42,420 nucleotides of DNA from DASVUC01 sp036387255 (GCA_036387255.1 DASVUC010000226.1:1-42420), one strand, 5' to 3'. Shown: positions 15,596 through 24,211, counted from the stretch's first letter. Notes: generated by a model from the letters alone, not told the origin. Numbers and translations are program-made.

Positions 15596-16318
15596 TCAGG
15601 GGTTGATGGTCGTCCCCACCGGCTCGCCTCTCAGGACGCGCTCGATATTGCCGGCGGTTTTTAAGTTGAAGACCACGAGCGGAATTTTTCGTTCCATGCA
15701 GAGGGTGATCGCCGTGAGATCCATGACGCGGAGCTGATCGCGATGCACTTGCTCGTAGGTGATCTTGTCGAAGCGCTTGGCGTTGGGGACCTTTTTGGGG
15801 TCGGCGTTGTAGATGCCGTCCACTTTTGTGGCCTTGAGCAGGACATCCGCCTGGATTTCCGCGGCTCGAAGCGCGGCGCAGGTATCGGTGGTGAAGAAGG
15901 GGTTGCCGGTGCCGGCGGCGAGGATGACGACACGGCCCTTCTCGAGGTGGCGTACGGCGCGGCGGCGGATGAACGGTTCGGCCACGGAGTAGACGCTGAT
16001 CGCAGACTGCACGCGGGTGGGCTGGCCGAACTTTTCCATCGTTTCCTGAAGAGCGACGGCGTTGAGAACCGTCCCGAGCATGCCCATGTAATCGGCGGTG
16101 GCGCGGGGAATGTGGCCGCTCTCGCTGAAGGTGGCGCCGCGGATGAAGTTGCCGCCACCGACGACGATGGCAAGCTGCACGCCCATCTTCGCCACCGCCA
16201 TGCACTGGCGGGCGATGTTCTCGAGTTCTTTCGCGTCGATGCCGAAGCCTCCTTCCTCGCAGAACCCTTCGCCGGAAATCTTCAGCAGCACGCGTTTGTA
16301 AACAGGACCTTCAGACAT
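15596..16318 (-). CDS. pyrH: UMP kinase
   Basis: 240 aa, amino-acid-kinase fold, converting UMP to UDP at the entry to pyrimidine nucleotide and RNA/DNA precursor synthesis; bacterial enzymes are hexamers regulated by GTP and UTP. Motifs: VLLKISGEGFC (phosphate-binding Lys and Gly), LAIVVGGGNFIRG, DYMGMLGTVLNAVALQ, VILAAGTGNPFFTTDTCAALRA and LLKATKVDGIYNADPK. ATG 16318; the 79-base divergent spacer to aroK holds both promoters, though no strong hexamers are obvious. frr follows on the same strand. Confidence 0.97.
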   Translation of the reverse strand: MSEGPVYKRVLLKISGEGFCEEGGFGIDAKELENIARQCMAVAKMGVQLAIVVGGGNFIRGATFSESGHIPRATADYMGMLGTVLNAVALQETMEKFGQPTRVQSAISVYSVAEPFIRRRAVRHLEKGRVVILAAGTGNPFFTTDTCAALRAAEIQADVLLKATKVDGIYNADPKKVPNAKRFDKITYEQVHRDQLRVMDLTAITLCMERKIPLVVFNLKTAGNIERVLRGEPVGTTINP

Positions 16319-16397
16319 GAGTGCAAGGTAAAAGCTGGAGGATCAAAGGTAAAGCGCGGCATTTTTCCCGCATAAGCTTTTCGTGTACTGTTGCGCC

Positions 16398-16913
16398 GTG
16401 AGCATCGTCCTGATCGGTTATCGCGGCAGCGGCAAGAGCACGATCGGCAAGCGCCTGGCGGATAAACTCTGGCAACCGTTTTTCGACACCGATGAAGCGA
16501 TCGTCGCCAAGGCGGGGAAGAGCATCGCGGAGATTTTTGCGCAAGACGGAGAGCCGGCGTTTCGGGAAATTGAGTCGCAGGTGATCCAGGAGGCGGCGAA
16601 GCTTCAGGAGCACGTTATCGCGATCGGCGGCGGGGCGCTGCTTCGCGAGGAGAACCGCAGGATGCTCAAGGACGGGGGGCATCGGCTGATCTATCTGAAG
16701 TGCGAGCCGACGACGCTTCACCAGCGCATCCAGAGCGATCCGAACACCGCCGGCTCGCGGCCGAATCTAACGGCGCTCGGCGGCGGCGTTGCCGAGATCG
16801 ACAAACTTCTGGCGGAGCGCGAGCCGATCTATCGAGAGGCGATGGATGCGGAACTGGACGTGTCCAACCTGTCGCCGGACGAGGCGGTGGTGTACATCGT
16901 CCGCCTGTTATAA
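16398..16913 (+). CDS. aroK: Shikimate kinase
   Basis: 171 aa. P-loop kinase phosphorylating shikimate in the chorismate pathway. SIVLIGYRGSGKSTIGKRL has the Walker A at the N-terminus, followed by FFDTDEAIV (shikimate- and Mg-binding Asp), GEPAFREIESQVI (Arg), VIAIGGGALL (GGG) and the lid region NTAGSRPNLT. The GTG at 16398 gives the family-standard start; the GTG at 16383 would add five residues. TGTACT at 16384-16389 lies 8 nt before the GTG, which would make the mRNA leaderless. The prepilin peptidase gene starts 18 bases after the stop. Confidence 0.95.
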   Translation: MSIVLIGYRGSGKSTIGKRLADKLWQPFFDTDEAIVAKAGKSIAEIFAQDGEPAFREIESQVIQEAAKLQEHVIAIGGGALLREENRRMLKDGGHRLIYLKCEPTTLHQRIQSDPNTAGSRPNLTALGGGVAEIDKLLAEREPIYREAMDAELDVSNLSPDEAVVYIVRLL

Positions 16914-16931
16914 AACCCGCAACATTCGCGC

Positions 16932-18200
16932 GTGCAGCACACTGTTTTCATCATCTTCCTGTTCATTCTCGGCTCGTGCGTCGGCAGCTTTCTGAACGTG
17001 GTGATCTGGCGGCTGCCGCGGGGAGAGTCGCTTTCCTATCCGCCGAGCCACTGCCCGAAGTGCAACAACCGGCTGAAGTGGTATGACAATCTCCCGGTGA
17101 TCGGGTGGATCAAGCTGGGCGGGAAGTGCCGCTTCTGCAAGGAGCCGATCTCAACACGCTATCCGATCATCGAAGCGGTTACGGGGCTGCTGTTCGTGTT
17201 TTACTACGTGATGTTTTACATGCTGGGTTTTGCGCCGTGCGCGCCGGCTTCACCGACGCCGATGCTGGGGGCGCCGATCAGTTGGCGCGGGTCGGTTCTT
17301 GAGTGGTCAGAGACCTGGCCGCTCTACCTGCTGTACATGTTCCTGATCAGCGGGCTGCTCGCGGCAAGCGCGGTGGACTTTGAGCAGTACATCATCCCGA
17401 TCCAGATTCCGTGGCTGACTGCGGCGGTGGGGATCATCACGCACGCGATCATCAGCCGGCCCACCGTGGCGGGATCGTTGAACGTGAACCCGTCCGTTGC
17501 AGCGCTGGCGGCTGGAGGCGGCGTTGGGTTGATTGCGAGCATCCTTTTGTGGAACTACGGCCACATCCCCACCAGCTTTCCGCAGGGGGATCCGCTGCTG
17601 GATGTGGACGATCGTGCAGCGGCGCAGAAAGAGATTGATGAAGCTCGGGCCAAGGGGGAAGAGGTGATGGATCTGCCGCCGGAGTACACAAGCGGGCAGA
17701 TTCGCGCGGAGATGCGCAAGGAGATGATGTTCCTGATGCCGCCGATGCTCCTCGCGGCGGCGTGGTGGCTGGCGGTGATGAGCGTTCCTTCGCTCTCGCG
17801 CTGGTGGAATGGTGTGTCCAGTTACGACTGGGTGAGCGGGATGCTGGGCGCGGTCTTCGGCGCGCTGGTGGGGGCGTTCATCGTCTGGCTCACGCGGATC
17901 CTCGGCACCATCGGCTTTGGGCGCGTCGCGATGGGACTCGGTGACGTGCACCTGATGTTTGGCGTGGGCGCGGTGATCGGCGCAGGCGCTTCGGCTGTCG
18001 CGTTTTTTATCGCGCCGTTCTTCGGCATCCTGCTGGCGATCTACCTCATCATCACCGGCACGCGCCGGGAGATTCCGTACGGGCCGTATCTGAGTATGGG
18101 CACCGCTGCCGTGCTGGTACTATCTTGTCCGATCCTCAACTACCTCACCCCGGGCTTGATCGGGCTCCGTCAACTCTTCGGCTCGTGGGCAGGTTTCTAA
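16932..18200 (+). CDS. Type IV prepilin peptidase (A24 family), enlarged
   Basis: 422 aa with a GTG start at 16932. N-terminal domain: GSCVGSFLNVVIWRLPRGESLSYPPSHCPKC, then a second Cys pair in KCRFCKEPIS, the methyltransferase/zinc part (four Cys). The catalytic Asp pair of the GxGD aspartyl protease is in SAVDFEQYIIP and AMGLGDVHLMFG. It cleaves and N-methylates type IV pilins and pseudopilins at the inner membrane. It is longer than the usual 250-290 aa because of a charged cytoplasmic insert of roughly 60-70 aa (DVDDRAAAQKEIDEARAKGE) between the two catalytic segments. A pseudopilin substrate is encoded at 28955. Confidence 0.93.
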   Translation: MQHTVFIIFLFILGSCVGSFLNVVIWRLPRGESLSYPPSHCPKCNNRLKWYDNLPVIGWIKLGGKCRFCKEPISTRYPIIEAVTGLLFVFYYVMFYMLGFAPCAPASPTPMLGAPISWRGSVLEWSETWPLYLLYMFLISGLLAASAVDFEQYIIPIQIPWLTAAVGIITHAIISRPTVAGSLNVNPSVAALAAGGGVGLIASILLWNYGHIPTSFPQGDPLLDVDDRAAAQKEIDEARAKGEEVMDLPPEYTSGQIRAEMRKEMMFLMPPMLLAAAWWLAVMSVPSLSRWWNGVSSYDWVSGMLGAVFGALVGAFIVWLTRILGTIGFGRVAMGLGDVHLMFGVGAVIGAGASAVAFFIAPFFGILLAIYLIITGTRREIPYGPYLSMGTAAVLVLSCPILNYLTPGLIGLRQLFGSWAGF

Positions 18201-18212
18201 ACGGTGCACCTG

Positions 18213-18575
18213 ATGGACAACCTTTGGCTCAAAATCAAGTTCTGGACGAAGCTGACCATCACCGTGCTGGTCGTCGTGTACATCGCGTTCTTCATTGGGA
18301 AGAACAGCGATCGCTCGACGGAATTCTGGTACTGGTACAATCGCGACTACCGGATTTCGATCCTGGTGCTCGCGGCCAGTTCTTTTATCGCGGGCGCGTT
18401 CTCCGCGATCCTCGTTCGCACGACGCTCAAGACGCTTAGCCAGTTTCGCTCCATTCGCGGGCGCCATCGAACAGAGCGGCTGGAGCGCGAGATTTCGGAT
18501 ATGAAAGCCAAAGCGGCGATGCTCCAGACCAAGAGCCCGACGACGCAGCCCATTCCTCCTTCCGATCGCGCATAA
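18213..18575 (+). CDS. Small membrane protein, possibly LapA-like
   Basis: 120 aa from ATG 18213, 12 bases after the prepilin peptidase stop, so probably one transcript with it. Two membrane helices (WTKLTITVLVVVYIAFFIG and ISILVLAASSFIAGAFSAIL) flank a short loop. A basic stretch (RSIRGRHRTERLERE) and a coiled coil follow. The layout of two helices plus a basic amphipathic tail resembles the LapA/DUF1049 lipopolysaccharide-assembly domain, but the match is by pattern only. Confidence 0.7.
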   Translation: MDNLWLKIKFWTKLTITVLVVVYIAFFIGKNSDRSTEFWYWYNRDYRISILVLAASSFIAGAFSAILVRTTLKTLSQFRSIRGRHRTERLEREISDMKAKAAMLQTKSPTTQPIPPSDRA

Positions 18576-18585
18576 TCACCACGCG

Positions 18586-20247
18586 ATGGAGCAGATTTCT
18601 TCTTCAACAAAGGGCGAGAACTGTGTCGCTCTCGCCGACGCGACTCACGACGGATCGCACGGGGAATCCCTGTCGCGCTCTCTCGTCCCGATCCTCCTCG
18701 CTACGCTGATCTTCTCCTCGCTCTCGCTGTGGGGCGCGATGACCAGCAAAGGGTTCCTTGAAGCCGATAGCTGCACGCATTATCTGTACGCGCGTTTCGC
18801 CGTTGGCGAGCTGCACTACCTGGTCAACGTCTGGGGCCGGCCGCTGGTGACGGGCATTTATGCAATCCCCGCGGCGCTGGCGGGGCGGATGGGGGTTCGG
18901 GTGACGAGCCTGTTCCTCGCGCTGCTCATCGCGTTCGTCGCGTTCCGCGTGGCAAAACTGCTCAAGCTTCGCCATCCGGCGCTGGCGTTCATCTTCGTGC
19001 TGGCGCAGCCGCTGGTGTTCCTGCATTCTTTCAGCGAGCTGACGGAGCTTCCGTTCGCGGCGTGTCTGTCGCTGGCATTATGGTCATACTGCCGGCGTCA
19101 GTACCTGACGATGACGATCCTGGCGGCGCTGCTGCCGCTCGCCCGGCCGGAGGGGTTTCTGTTTCTCATCCTGGCGGGTCTGGCGCTGCTGGCGCATCGG
19201 CGCTGGTGGTGGATCGCCCTTATCCCCCTGCCGCTGCTGATTTGGGATTACGCGGGGTGGCGCTTGTATGGCCGGCCGGAGTACAGCGATCCGCTCAACA
19301 ACCACCTGCCCCACGCGCTGAGGTGGCTGCTCTGGCTGAAGCACGAGTGGCCGTACGCGCAGGAGAGCGCCTACGCCAGGGGGAGCATTTTTCATTTCGT
19401 CGGGGTGCTGCCAGCGATCGTGGGGCCGTTGATTTTTCCGGCATTGGTTGTCGGCATCCAGCGCTGCTGCCGGATGACGAACTTCAGATCTCAGATTGCA
19501 AATCCCAGATTTCTGATCGCAGTGATTCCTCTGAGCATTCTCTCGGCACACAGCCTTCTCTACGCGCTGGGCAAGATGGCGTCCAACGGCGAGCCGCGTT
19601 ACATGCTCGTCGTCGCCCTCTTCTGGGCGCTGCTCGCGGCCATCGGCGCGGAGTGGATCTTTGGGCGGCTGAACCTCCGCCACCCATACCTTCTGGCGGG
19701 CGTTCTGTCGCTTCTCCCCGTGACGGTTCACTTCATCTACCCCGTGCTTCCGCTAAAGCTTTCGGAAGACTGGTATCGTGTAGCCGATGTCGCGAAGTGG
19801 TACGAAACCAGCGGGATTGGCAGGTCCCACCCGCGCCTGCTCACCAGCCATCCCGCGTTCTATTATTTCCTCGATGTCAGCCCCACCAACAAAGGCCGTG
19901 TGCTCGAGTGGCGAAAGGAAACGGTCGCCAAAGCCCCACCCGGCACTCTGCTGATCTGGGACTACACCTACGGCTCATTCAACTCCGACCGCAACCGCAT
20001 TGTCACGGTGGAAGAAATCCTCGCCGCCGGCTGGATCGAAGACGCGGACGCTGAGACGGAGCTCGAAACGCCGGATGATTTCCGCATCTTTAAGAGTCCG
20101 CGCTCGATGAGCCCTGCTGTTGGACAATCCGATTTAAACAGCCATGCACAGAGTCACACAGAAGCGAAGCAATGTGAGCAAATAAAAAGGGTGAAGGAAG
20201 CCGAAGGGCTCGACTTCCTCCACTCTCGGTTCTCAATCCAAGGTTGA
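18586..20247 (+). CDS. GT-C-like integral membrane glycosyltransferase
   Basis: 553 aa with about ten hydrophobic segments. After the first helix comes KGFLEADSCTHYLYARF, placing an acidic residue (EAD) where GT-C enzymes such as ArnT and PMT keep their catalytic Asp, followed by NVWGRPLVTGIYAIPA. The helix-rich core includes PLARPEGFLFLILAGLALL, LLIWDYAGWRLYGRPEYSD and KMASNGEPRYMLVVALFWALLAAIGAEWIFG. Expected to transfer a sugar from a polyprenyl-phosphate donor outside the membrane; donor and acceptor unknown. A repeat element is embedded in frame at 19482-19517. The last 50 residues (after FRIFKSPRSMSP) look like extension by stop-codon loss rather than domain. CATAAT lies 9 nt before the ATG. 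Confidence 0.82.
   Translation: MEQISSSTKGENCVALADATHDGSHGESLSRSLVPILLATLIFSSLSLWGAMTSKGFLEADSCTHYLYARFAVGELHYLVNVWGRPLVTGIYAIPAALAGRMGVRVTSLFLALLIAFVAFRVAKLLKLRHPALAFIFVLAQPLVFLHSFSELTELPFAACLSLALWSYCRRQYLTMTILAALLPLARPEGFLFLILAGLALLAHRRWWWIALIPLPLLIWDYAGWRLYGRPEYSDPLNNHLPHALRWLLWLKHEWPYAQESAYARGSIFHFVGVLPAIVGPLIFPALVVGIQRCCRMTNFRSQIANPRFLIAVIPLSILSAHSLLYALGKMASNGEPRYMLVVALFWALLAAIGAEWIFGRLNLRHPYLLAGVLSLLPVTVHFIYPVLPLKLSEDWYRVADVAKWYETSGIGRSHPRLLTSHPAFYYFLDVSPTNKGRVLEWRKETVAKAPPGTLLIWDYTYGSFNSDRNRIVTVEEILAAGWIEDADAETELETPDDFRIFKSPRSMSPAVGQSDLNSHAQSHTEAKQCEQIKRVKEAEGLDFLHSRFSIQG
19482..19517. repeat. Dispersed repeat embedded in frame in the glycosyltransferase gene
   Basis: CTTCAGATCTCAGATTGCAA followed by ATCCCAGATTTCTGATCG reads as NFRSQIANPRFLI in the protein. 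These words are the same as in the intergenic elements at 14-92 and 15524-15570, and AT-richer than the flanking coding sequence. It lies in a loop before a membrane helix. Confidence 0.65.
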
Positions 20248-20260
20248 ACAACTCGCTGAC

Positions 20261-20446
20261 CTATCGGCTGCCGCCACTGGTTCCACCGGTGCTGCCGGCG
20301 CCACCGGACCCGCCGGAAGTGCCGCTCGCCCCGCCGCTGGTTCCACCGCCGCTGCTCCCACCGCTGCTACCGCCGCCGGAATCGCAGCCAACGAGCAGTG
20401 AGGTCGTGAAGATGGCCAGAAGAAAAGCTGTGATGAACTTACGCAT
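20261..20446 (-). CDS. Small Gly/Ser-rich lipoprotein
   Basis: 61 aa. MRKFITAFLLAIFTTSLLVGC is a lipoprotein signal peptide with lipobox LVGC; the remaining 40 residues are almost only Gly, Ser and Thr (CDSGGGSSGGSSGGGTSGG). AGGAGC lies 6 nt before the ATG. It is downstream of, and similar in composition to, the larger protein at 20515-21705. The stop is 13 bases from the convergent glycosyltransferase stop. Possibly a surface-exposed flexible tether; no enzymatic role is visible. Confidence 0.75.
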   Translation of the reverse strand: MRKFITAFLLAIFTTSLLVGCDSGGGSSGGSSGGGTSGGASGTSGGSGGAGSTGGTSGGSR

Positions 20447-20471
20447 AATGCTCCTGAGTGAGGTTTAACTG

Positions 20472-20499
20472 AAGGGCGCTCCAGCGTAGGAGCGCCCTT
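20472..20499 (-). terminator. Perfect 11-bp hairpin between the two Gly/Ser-rich genes
   Basis: AAGGGCGCTCC (20472-20482) and GGAGCGCCCTT (20489-20499) pair fully around a 6-nt loop. It lies 16-43 bases past the stop of the 20515 gene. On the minus strand it is followed by CAGTTAAACC, a weak U-tract, so it may attenuate rather than fully end transcription. Confidence 0.6.
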
Positions 20500-20514
20500 G
20501 CCGTTCGATGATGA

Positions 20515-21705
20515 TCACTGGCCGCTGCCGCTCGAGCCACCGGAGGTACCAGAGCCTGAGGTGCCTGACCCCGACGAGCCGCTGCCGCTCGTACCGGAGC
20601 CGCTGGTTCCACTGCCGCTGGTTCCACTGCCGCTCGTACCCGAACCGCTGGTCCCGGAGGAGCCGCTGGTCCCGGAGCTGCCGGCGGAGGATGACCCGCC
20701 GGTGGAGGTTCCGCTGGAGCCGGAGCTGCCGCTCGTGCCGGACGAGCCGGTTGCGCCTGAGGTTCCGCTGCCGCTTGTTCCGCCGCTGGTGGAACCGCCG
20801 CTGGTGCCGCTGGTGTCGGAGCTGGTGGCCCCGCTGGTGCCGCCGCTCGTTCCCGACGTGCCGCTGCCGCTGGTCCCGCTGGTCCCGCTCGTGCCGGTGC
20901 CGCTCGTGCCCGAGGTTCCCGATCCGGACGAACCTGCGGTTTGTGCTGCGTCACCGCTGGAGCTTCCGGTCGAGCCGGTGCCTGAGGCGCTGGTCCCGGT
21001 CGATCCGGTTCCGGTGGATCCGGTTCCGCTTGAAGCGGTGCCCGATCCGCTGGTCCCGCTGGCGCCGCTGGTCCCGCTGGTGCCCGAGCCGGAGGTTCCG
21101 CCGCTCGTCCCCGCGCCGGACAATCCGCCGGACGTGGATGAGCCGCTCGTCCCGCTGCCCGAGGCGCCACTGCTGCCGGACGTACCGGACGAGCCGCTGA
21201 TGCCGGATGAGCCGCCGGACGTTCCACTGGTGCCGCTCGTGCCCGAGCCGCTGGTCGATCCGCCGCTGGTCCCGCCGGTGCCCGAGCTGCTCGCGCCGCT
21301 GGTTCCGGCTCCGCTGGTGTCGGTTGAGCCGCTGGTTGAGCCGCTTGTTCCCGAGCCACTGGTTCCGCTGGTCGAGCCCGATGCGCCGCTCGCGCCGGCC
21401 CCGCTGGTTCCGGACGATGTACCAGTCGAGCTACCGCTGCCGCCGGTGGCGCTGGATCCCGAGCTTCCGCCCGTGCTGCTCGATCCGCCCGTGCCGGTCG
21501 CGCTGGAGCCGGACGTTCCACCGGTGGTGGACTGATCGCTGGTGCTGGTTCCGGATGAGCCGCCCGCACCCGATGACGATCCGCCGCTGCTAGACTGCGC
21601 CAGCACTTGCGTCGCCACGCCAAGGTTGAAGTTGGTTACGCCCGCCAATGCGATGCCGCCCGCGGCGACCAGAGCCGCCGTCACAAAACGTTTCCGCTGG
21701 GTCAT
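20515..21705 (-). CDS. Secreted low-complexity Ser/Gly/Thr repeat protein
   Basis: 396 aa from ATG 21705, preceded by GGAGG; the longer frame to 21786 is not protein-like. MTQRKRFVTAALVAAGGIALAG...TQVLAQ is a signal peptide or membrane anchor. From about residue 40 to the end the chain is almost entirely Ser, Gly, Thr and Ala in GTSGSS-type triplets and hexads, with a rare charged residue and one DAAQTA island. No folded domain, no sortase or PEP-CTERM tail. The composition resembles silk or O-glycosylated mucin-like stalk proteins. The repeat DNA also keeps the opposite strand open (20498-21535), which is a by-product. Its neighbour at 20261-20446 has the same bias. Confidence 0.82.
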   Translation of the reverse strand: MTQRKRFVTAALVAAGGIALAGVTNFNLGVATQVLAQSSSGGSSSGAGGSSGTSTSDQSTTGGTSGSSATGTGGSSSTGGSSGSSATGGSGSSTGTSSGTSGAGASGASGSTSGTSGSGTSGSTSGSTDTSGAGTSGASSSGTGGTSGGSTSGSGTSGTSGTSGGSSGISGSSGTSGSSGASGSGTSGSSTSGGLSGAGTSGGTSGSGTSGTSGASGTSGSGTASSGTGSTGTGSTGTSASGTGSTGSSSGDAAQTAGSSGSGTSGTSGTGTSGTSGTSGSGTSGTSGGTSGATSSDTSGTSGGSTSGGTSGSGTSGATGSSGTSGSSGSSGTSTGGSSSAGSSGTSGSSGTSGSGTSGSGTSGSGTSGSGTSGSGSSGSGTSGSGTSGGSSGSGQ

Positions 21706-22177
21706 GAGACCTCCGAGAGCAAAAGAGAAATGGAATGCGAAAGGCGGCCCACCGCCTCCCGAGCATGTGCGTCGCGAGGCCCGCAAGGGTCATTCCCGGA
21801 GACGTCTCAGGAATTTCACCCGCATCCGCCCCTCAGGTTTCCCCGAAGTCCAAAGCTCACCACCGAACGTTGCGCCGGAAAAACAGCGGGTCGCGCAGGC
21901 GCGGCAGGAAGTGCGATGACCGCCGCGACGGCGCCGCCGCAAGAGCGGGCGCTCGACACACCGCCGCACCACCGCGACGCATCGCCACCGCACGCCTCTT
22001 GAAAATGACAACCCTGTGCCCGCAGCGTACCACGGGCATCTTGCCCATGCCTTGTGCTCACGAACGCCAAGACTCCCGTGTCGACACTCAGCGATCCCAT
22101 CACCGGCAGGATGCTCGAGATACGGCAAGCGCCGCCGTCTGTGAAGCTTAAGCATGCGCCCGGTGCTACAGCGCCTC
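21706..22177. other. Non-coding region with a GC palindrome
   Basis: 472 bases between the helicase stop and the low-complexity gene start. Several frames are open on both strands, but all lack protein character and contain the HGQDARGT-type shadow typical of a planctomycete repeat. The only clear structure is the short hairpin repeat at 22034-22050. The promoter of the 21705 gene should lie here but no strong hexamers were found. Confidence 0.5.
22034..22050. repeat. REP-like palindrome, copy 1
   Basis: GGGCATCTTGCCCATGC, with GGGCA and TGCCC pairing around TCT. It matches 14 of 17 bases of the copy at 31512-31528, and the differences keep or extend the pairing. Confidence 0.6.
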
Positions 22178-24211
22178 CTACGCCCTCCCCTGCAACTGCG
22201 CAATCCGCTTTAGCAGCGAATCTTTATTTAGCGCCATCTCGATCCCCGCCGGCAAGCTGGGCTTGCCTTTCCCCGCGTCGCTCTGGGTCCGCGTGGAATC
22301 GAAATCCAGACACTCCCGCACGTTCGCCGCCTCCACGAATCGCGACGGCTTATACAGGTTCTGAATCCCCGGCCCGTTCCCGTAATGATGCATCGTCAGG
22401 ATGAGCTGGCGCTTTGCCCGCGTCACCGCGACGTAGAACAGCCGATGCTCCTCCTCCAGGTCCTCCTGATCCTCCAGCGCCCGGCTCGATGGCAGCACGC
22501 CATCCTTCGCCCCCATCAGGAAAACCACCTCCCACTCCAGCCCCTTGGCCGAGTGGATTGTGGAGAGCACCACCGGCTTCTCATCCTCCTTGTCGGCGGC
22601 ATCGGTGGAGGCGGCCCCCTTCTCCGGCGGCTCGATGGTCAGGTCCGCCAGCAGATCGTCGAGACTGCTGTAGCGCTGCGCGATTTGCCGGAGTGACTCC
22701 AGATCCTCGATGCGTGCCCCCCAATCATCGTATTTTTCCTTCAAGAGCGGCTTGTAATAGTCCAGCACCCATTCATAGCGATCGCCGACAGTCGCCGTGC
22801 TCTCTCCGATCCGCCACAACAGTTCGCCCAGTTTGCTCACACCCTCCCCGGCGCGAGAATTCTTCGGCGACGCCTCCACCAGCGCCGCGCACGCCTTGGC
22901 GAGCGAATCCAGCTCCACCAGCCGATCCGTCAATCGTTCTGCCGTCGCCGGGCCCACGCCCGGCAGCAGTTGCAGCGCCCGATTCCACGCCAGCGTGTCC
23001 TTCGGGTTGACCGCCAGCTTCAGGTGCGCGCACACATCCTTCACGTGCGCCGTCTCGTTGAAGCGCAAGCCGCCATACACCGCGTACGGAATGTTCCGCG
23101 CGTTCAGCGCCACCTGGAGCGCCAGCGACAAGTAGCTCGACCGGTACACCACCCCCTGGTGATTTAACACCGTCCCCTCGTCGCGGAGCAGCTTAATTTG
23201 ATCCGCGACCCAATCCGCCTCGTCCTGATCATTTTTGAAGATCACGAAGGCGGGCCTCTCCCCCTGTTCTCCCTTCGCCGCCACCAGGGACTTGCTGTAC
23301 TTGCTCGACATGTTTTCCAGCGACGCGTTGGCCACATCCAGGATCCGCTGCGTGCTGCGATAGTTCTGCTCCAGCGTGATCACCCGGCATTTCTCAAAGC
23401 GCTGGGGAAACTTGAGAATGTTCTCCCGGTACGCGCCGCGGAAGCGGTAGATGCTCTGGGCGTCATCCCCCACCACCATCACGTTCTGATGTTTCTCCGC
23501 CAGCAGCGCGGTGATGTCCCCCTGGATCGCGTTGGTGTCCTGGAACTCATCCACCATCACGTACCTGAACCGCTCGGCCAGCTGGTTCCGCACCGGCTCC
23601 TGCTCCAGCAGGATGAGCAGGTAAACGAGCAGGTCGTCGTAATCGAGCGAATTTGAGTTGAGCTTGAACTCAGTGAACTGTCTCTGAATCGCCTCGATCG
23701 CGGCCGCGTGTTGGACGAAGTGCGGATACTCTTTCGCCAGCACCTCGGCGATGCTCATCCGGCGGTTGACCGACATGCTCAGGATGTGCTGAAGCGTGTC
23801 CTTGCGCGGGAAGCGCTTCTTGCCTTGATAGACACCCATGCGTGACGCCACCCGCCCCACCGCTTCTTCGGCATCGCCTTGATCGAGAATGGTAAACGAC
23901 TCGGCCAACCCGAGCACGCCGGCGTAGGTGCGAATGACGCCGTTGGCGAAGGAGTGGAACGTGCCGCCATCCACCTTGCTCGCGCGCGGATCGTGGCGCG
24001 AGGCGCGGTTGATCATCTCCCGCGCCGCCCGGCGGGTAAACGTCAGCAGCAGAATGGAACCGGGCGACACCCCCTTCTGAATCAGATTTAAGACACGATA
24101 CTCGATGACCCGAGTCTTGCCCGACCCCGCCCCCGCGATCACCAGGACCGGCCCCTGGGTGGTCTCCACCGCCAGCGCCTGCGCTGGATTAAGCTGAGCC
24201 GCAATGTCCAT
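22178..24211 (-). CDS. UvrD/Rep-family superfamily 1 DNA helicase
   Basis: 677 aa, complete, length close to Rep. Motifs in order: Q motif LNPAQALAVE, I VIAGAGSGKTRVIEYR, Ia LLTFTRRAAREM, II VMVDEFQDTN, III VVGDDAQSIYRFRGA, IV LEQNYRSTQRIL, V VVLSTIHSAKGLEWEVVFLMG, VI EEHRLFYVAVTRAKRQLIL. A 3'-to-5' helicase of repair or fork restart. The C-terminal tail is short and lacks the usual PcrA Tudor-like end; uvrD, pcrA or rep cannot be distinguished from sequence alone. GGAGGAGGAG precedes the ATG, and TATACT (about 24248-24253, minus) could be its -10. Confidence 0.95.
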   Translation of the reverse strand: MDIAAQLNPAQALAVETTQGPVLVIAGAGSGKTRVIEYRVLNLIQKGVSPGSILLLTFTRRAAREMINRASRHDPRASKVDGGTFHSFANGVIRTYAGVLGLAESFTILDQGDAEEAVGRVASRMGVYQGKKRFPRKDTLQHILSMSVNRRMSIAEVLAKEYPHFVQHAAAIEAIQRQFTEFKLNSNSLDYDDLLVYLLILLEQEPVRNQLAERFRYVMVDEFQDTNAIQGDITALLAEKHQNVMVVGDDAQSIYRFRGAYRENILKFPQRFEKCRVITLEQNYRSTQRILDVANASLENMSSKYSKSLVAAKGEQGERPAFVIFKNDQDEADWVADQIKLLRDEGTVLNHQGVVYRSSYLSLALQVALNARNIPYAVYGGLRFNETAHVKDVCAHLKLAVNPKDTLAWNRALQLLPGVGPATAERLTDRLVELDSLAKACAALVEASPKNSRAGEGVSKLGELLWRIGESTATVGDRYEWVLDYYKPLLKEKYDDWGARIEDLESLRQIAQRYSSLDDLLADLTIEPPEKGAASTDAADKEDEKPVVLSTIHSAKGLEWEVVFLMGAKDGVLPSSRALEDQEDLEEEHRLFYVAVTRAKRQLILTMHHYGNGPGIQNLYKPSRFVEAANVRECLDFDSTRTQSDAGKGKPSLPAGIEMALNKDSLLKRIAQLQGRA

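Noticed and set aside
20498..21535. Long plus-strand open frame of 345 codons rich in Pro, Leu, Val, Glu
   Set aside because: It is the exact complement of the Ser/Gly/Thr repeat gene. The repeat DNA has no stops on either strand; the minus frame has a signal peptide and ribosome site, the plus frame has neither.
21816..22103. Minus-strand ORF with a STRHGQDARGT segment
   Set aside because: Peptide shadow of the GGGCATCTTGCCC palindrome family; such ORFs recur wherever the repeat occurs and show no other protein features.
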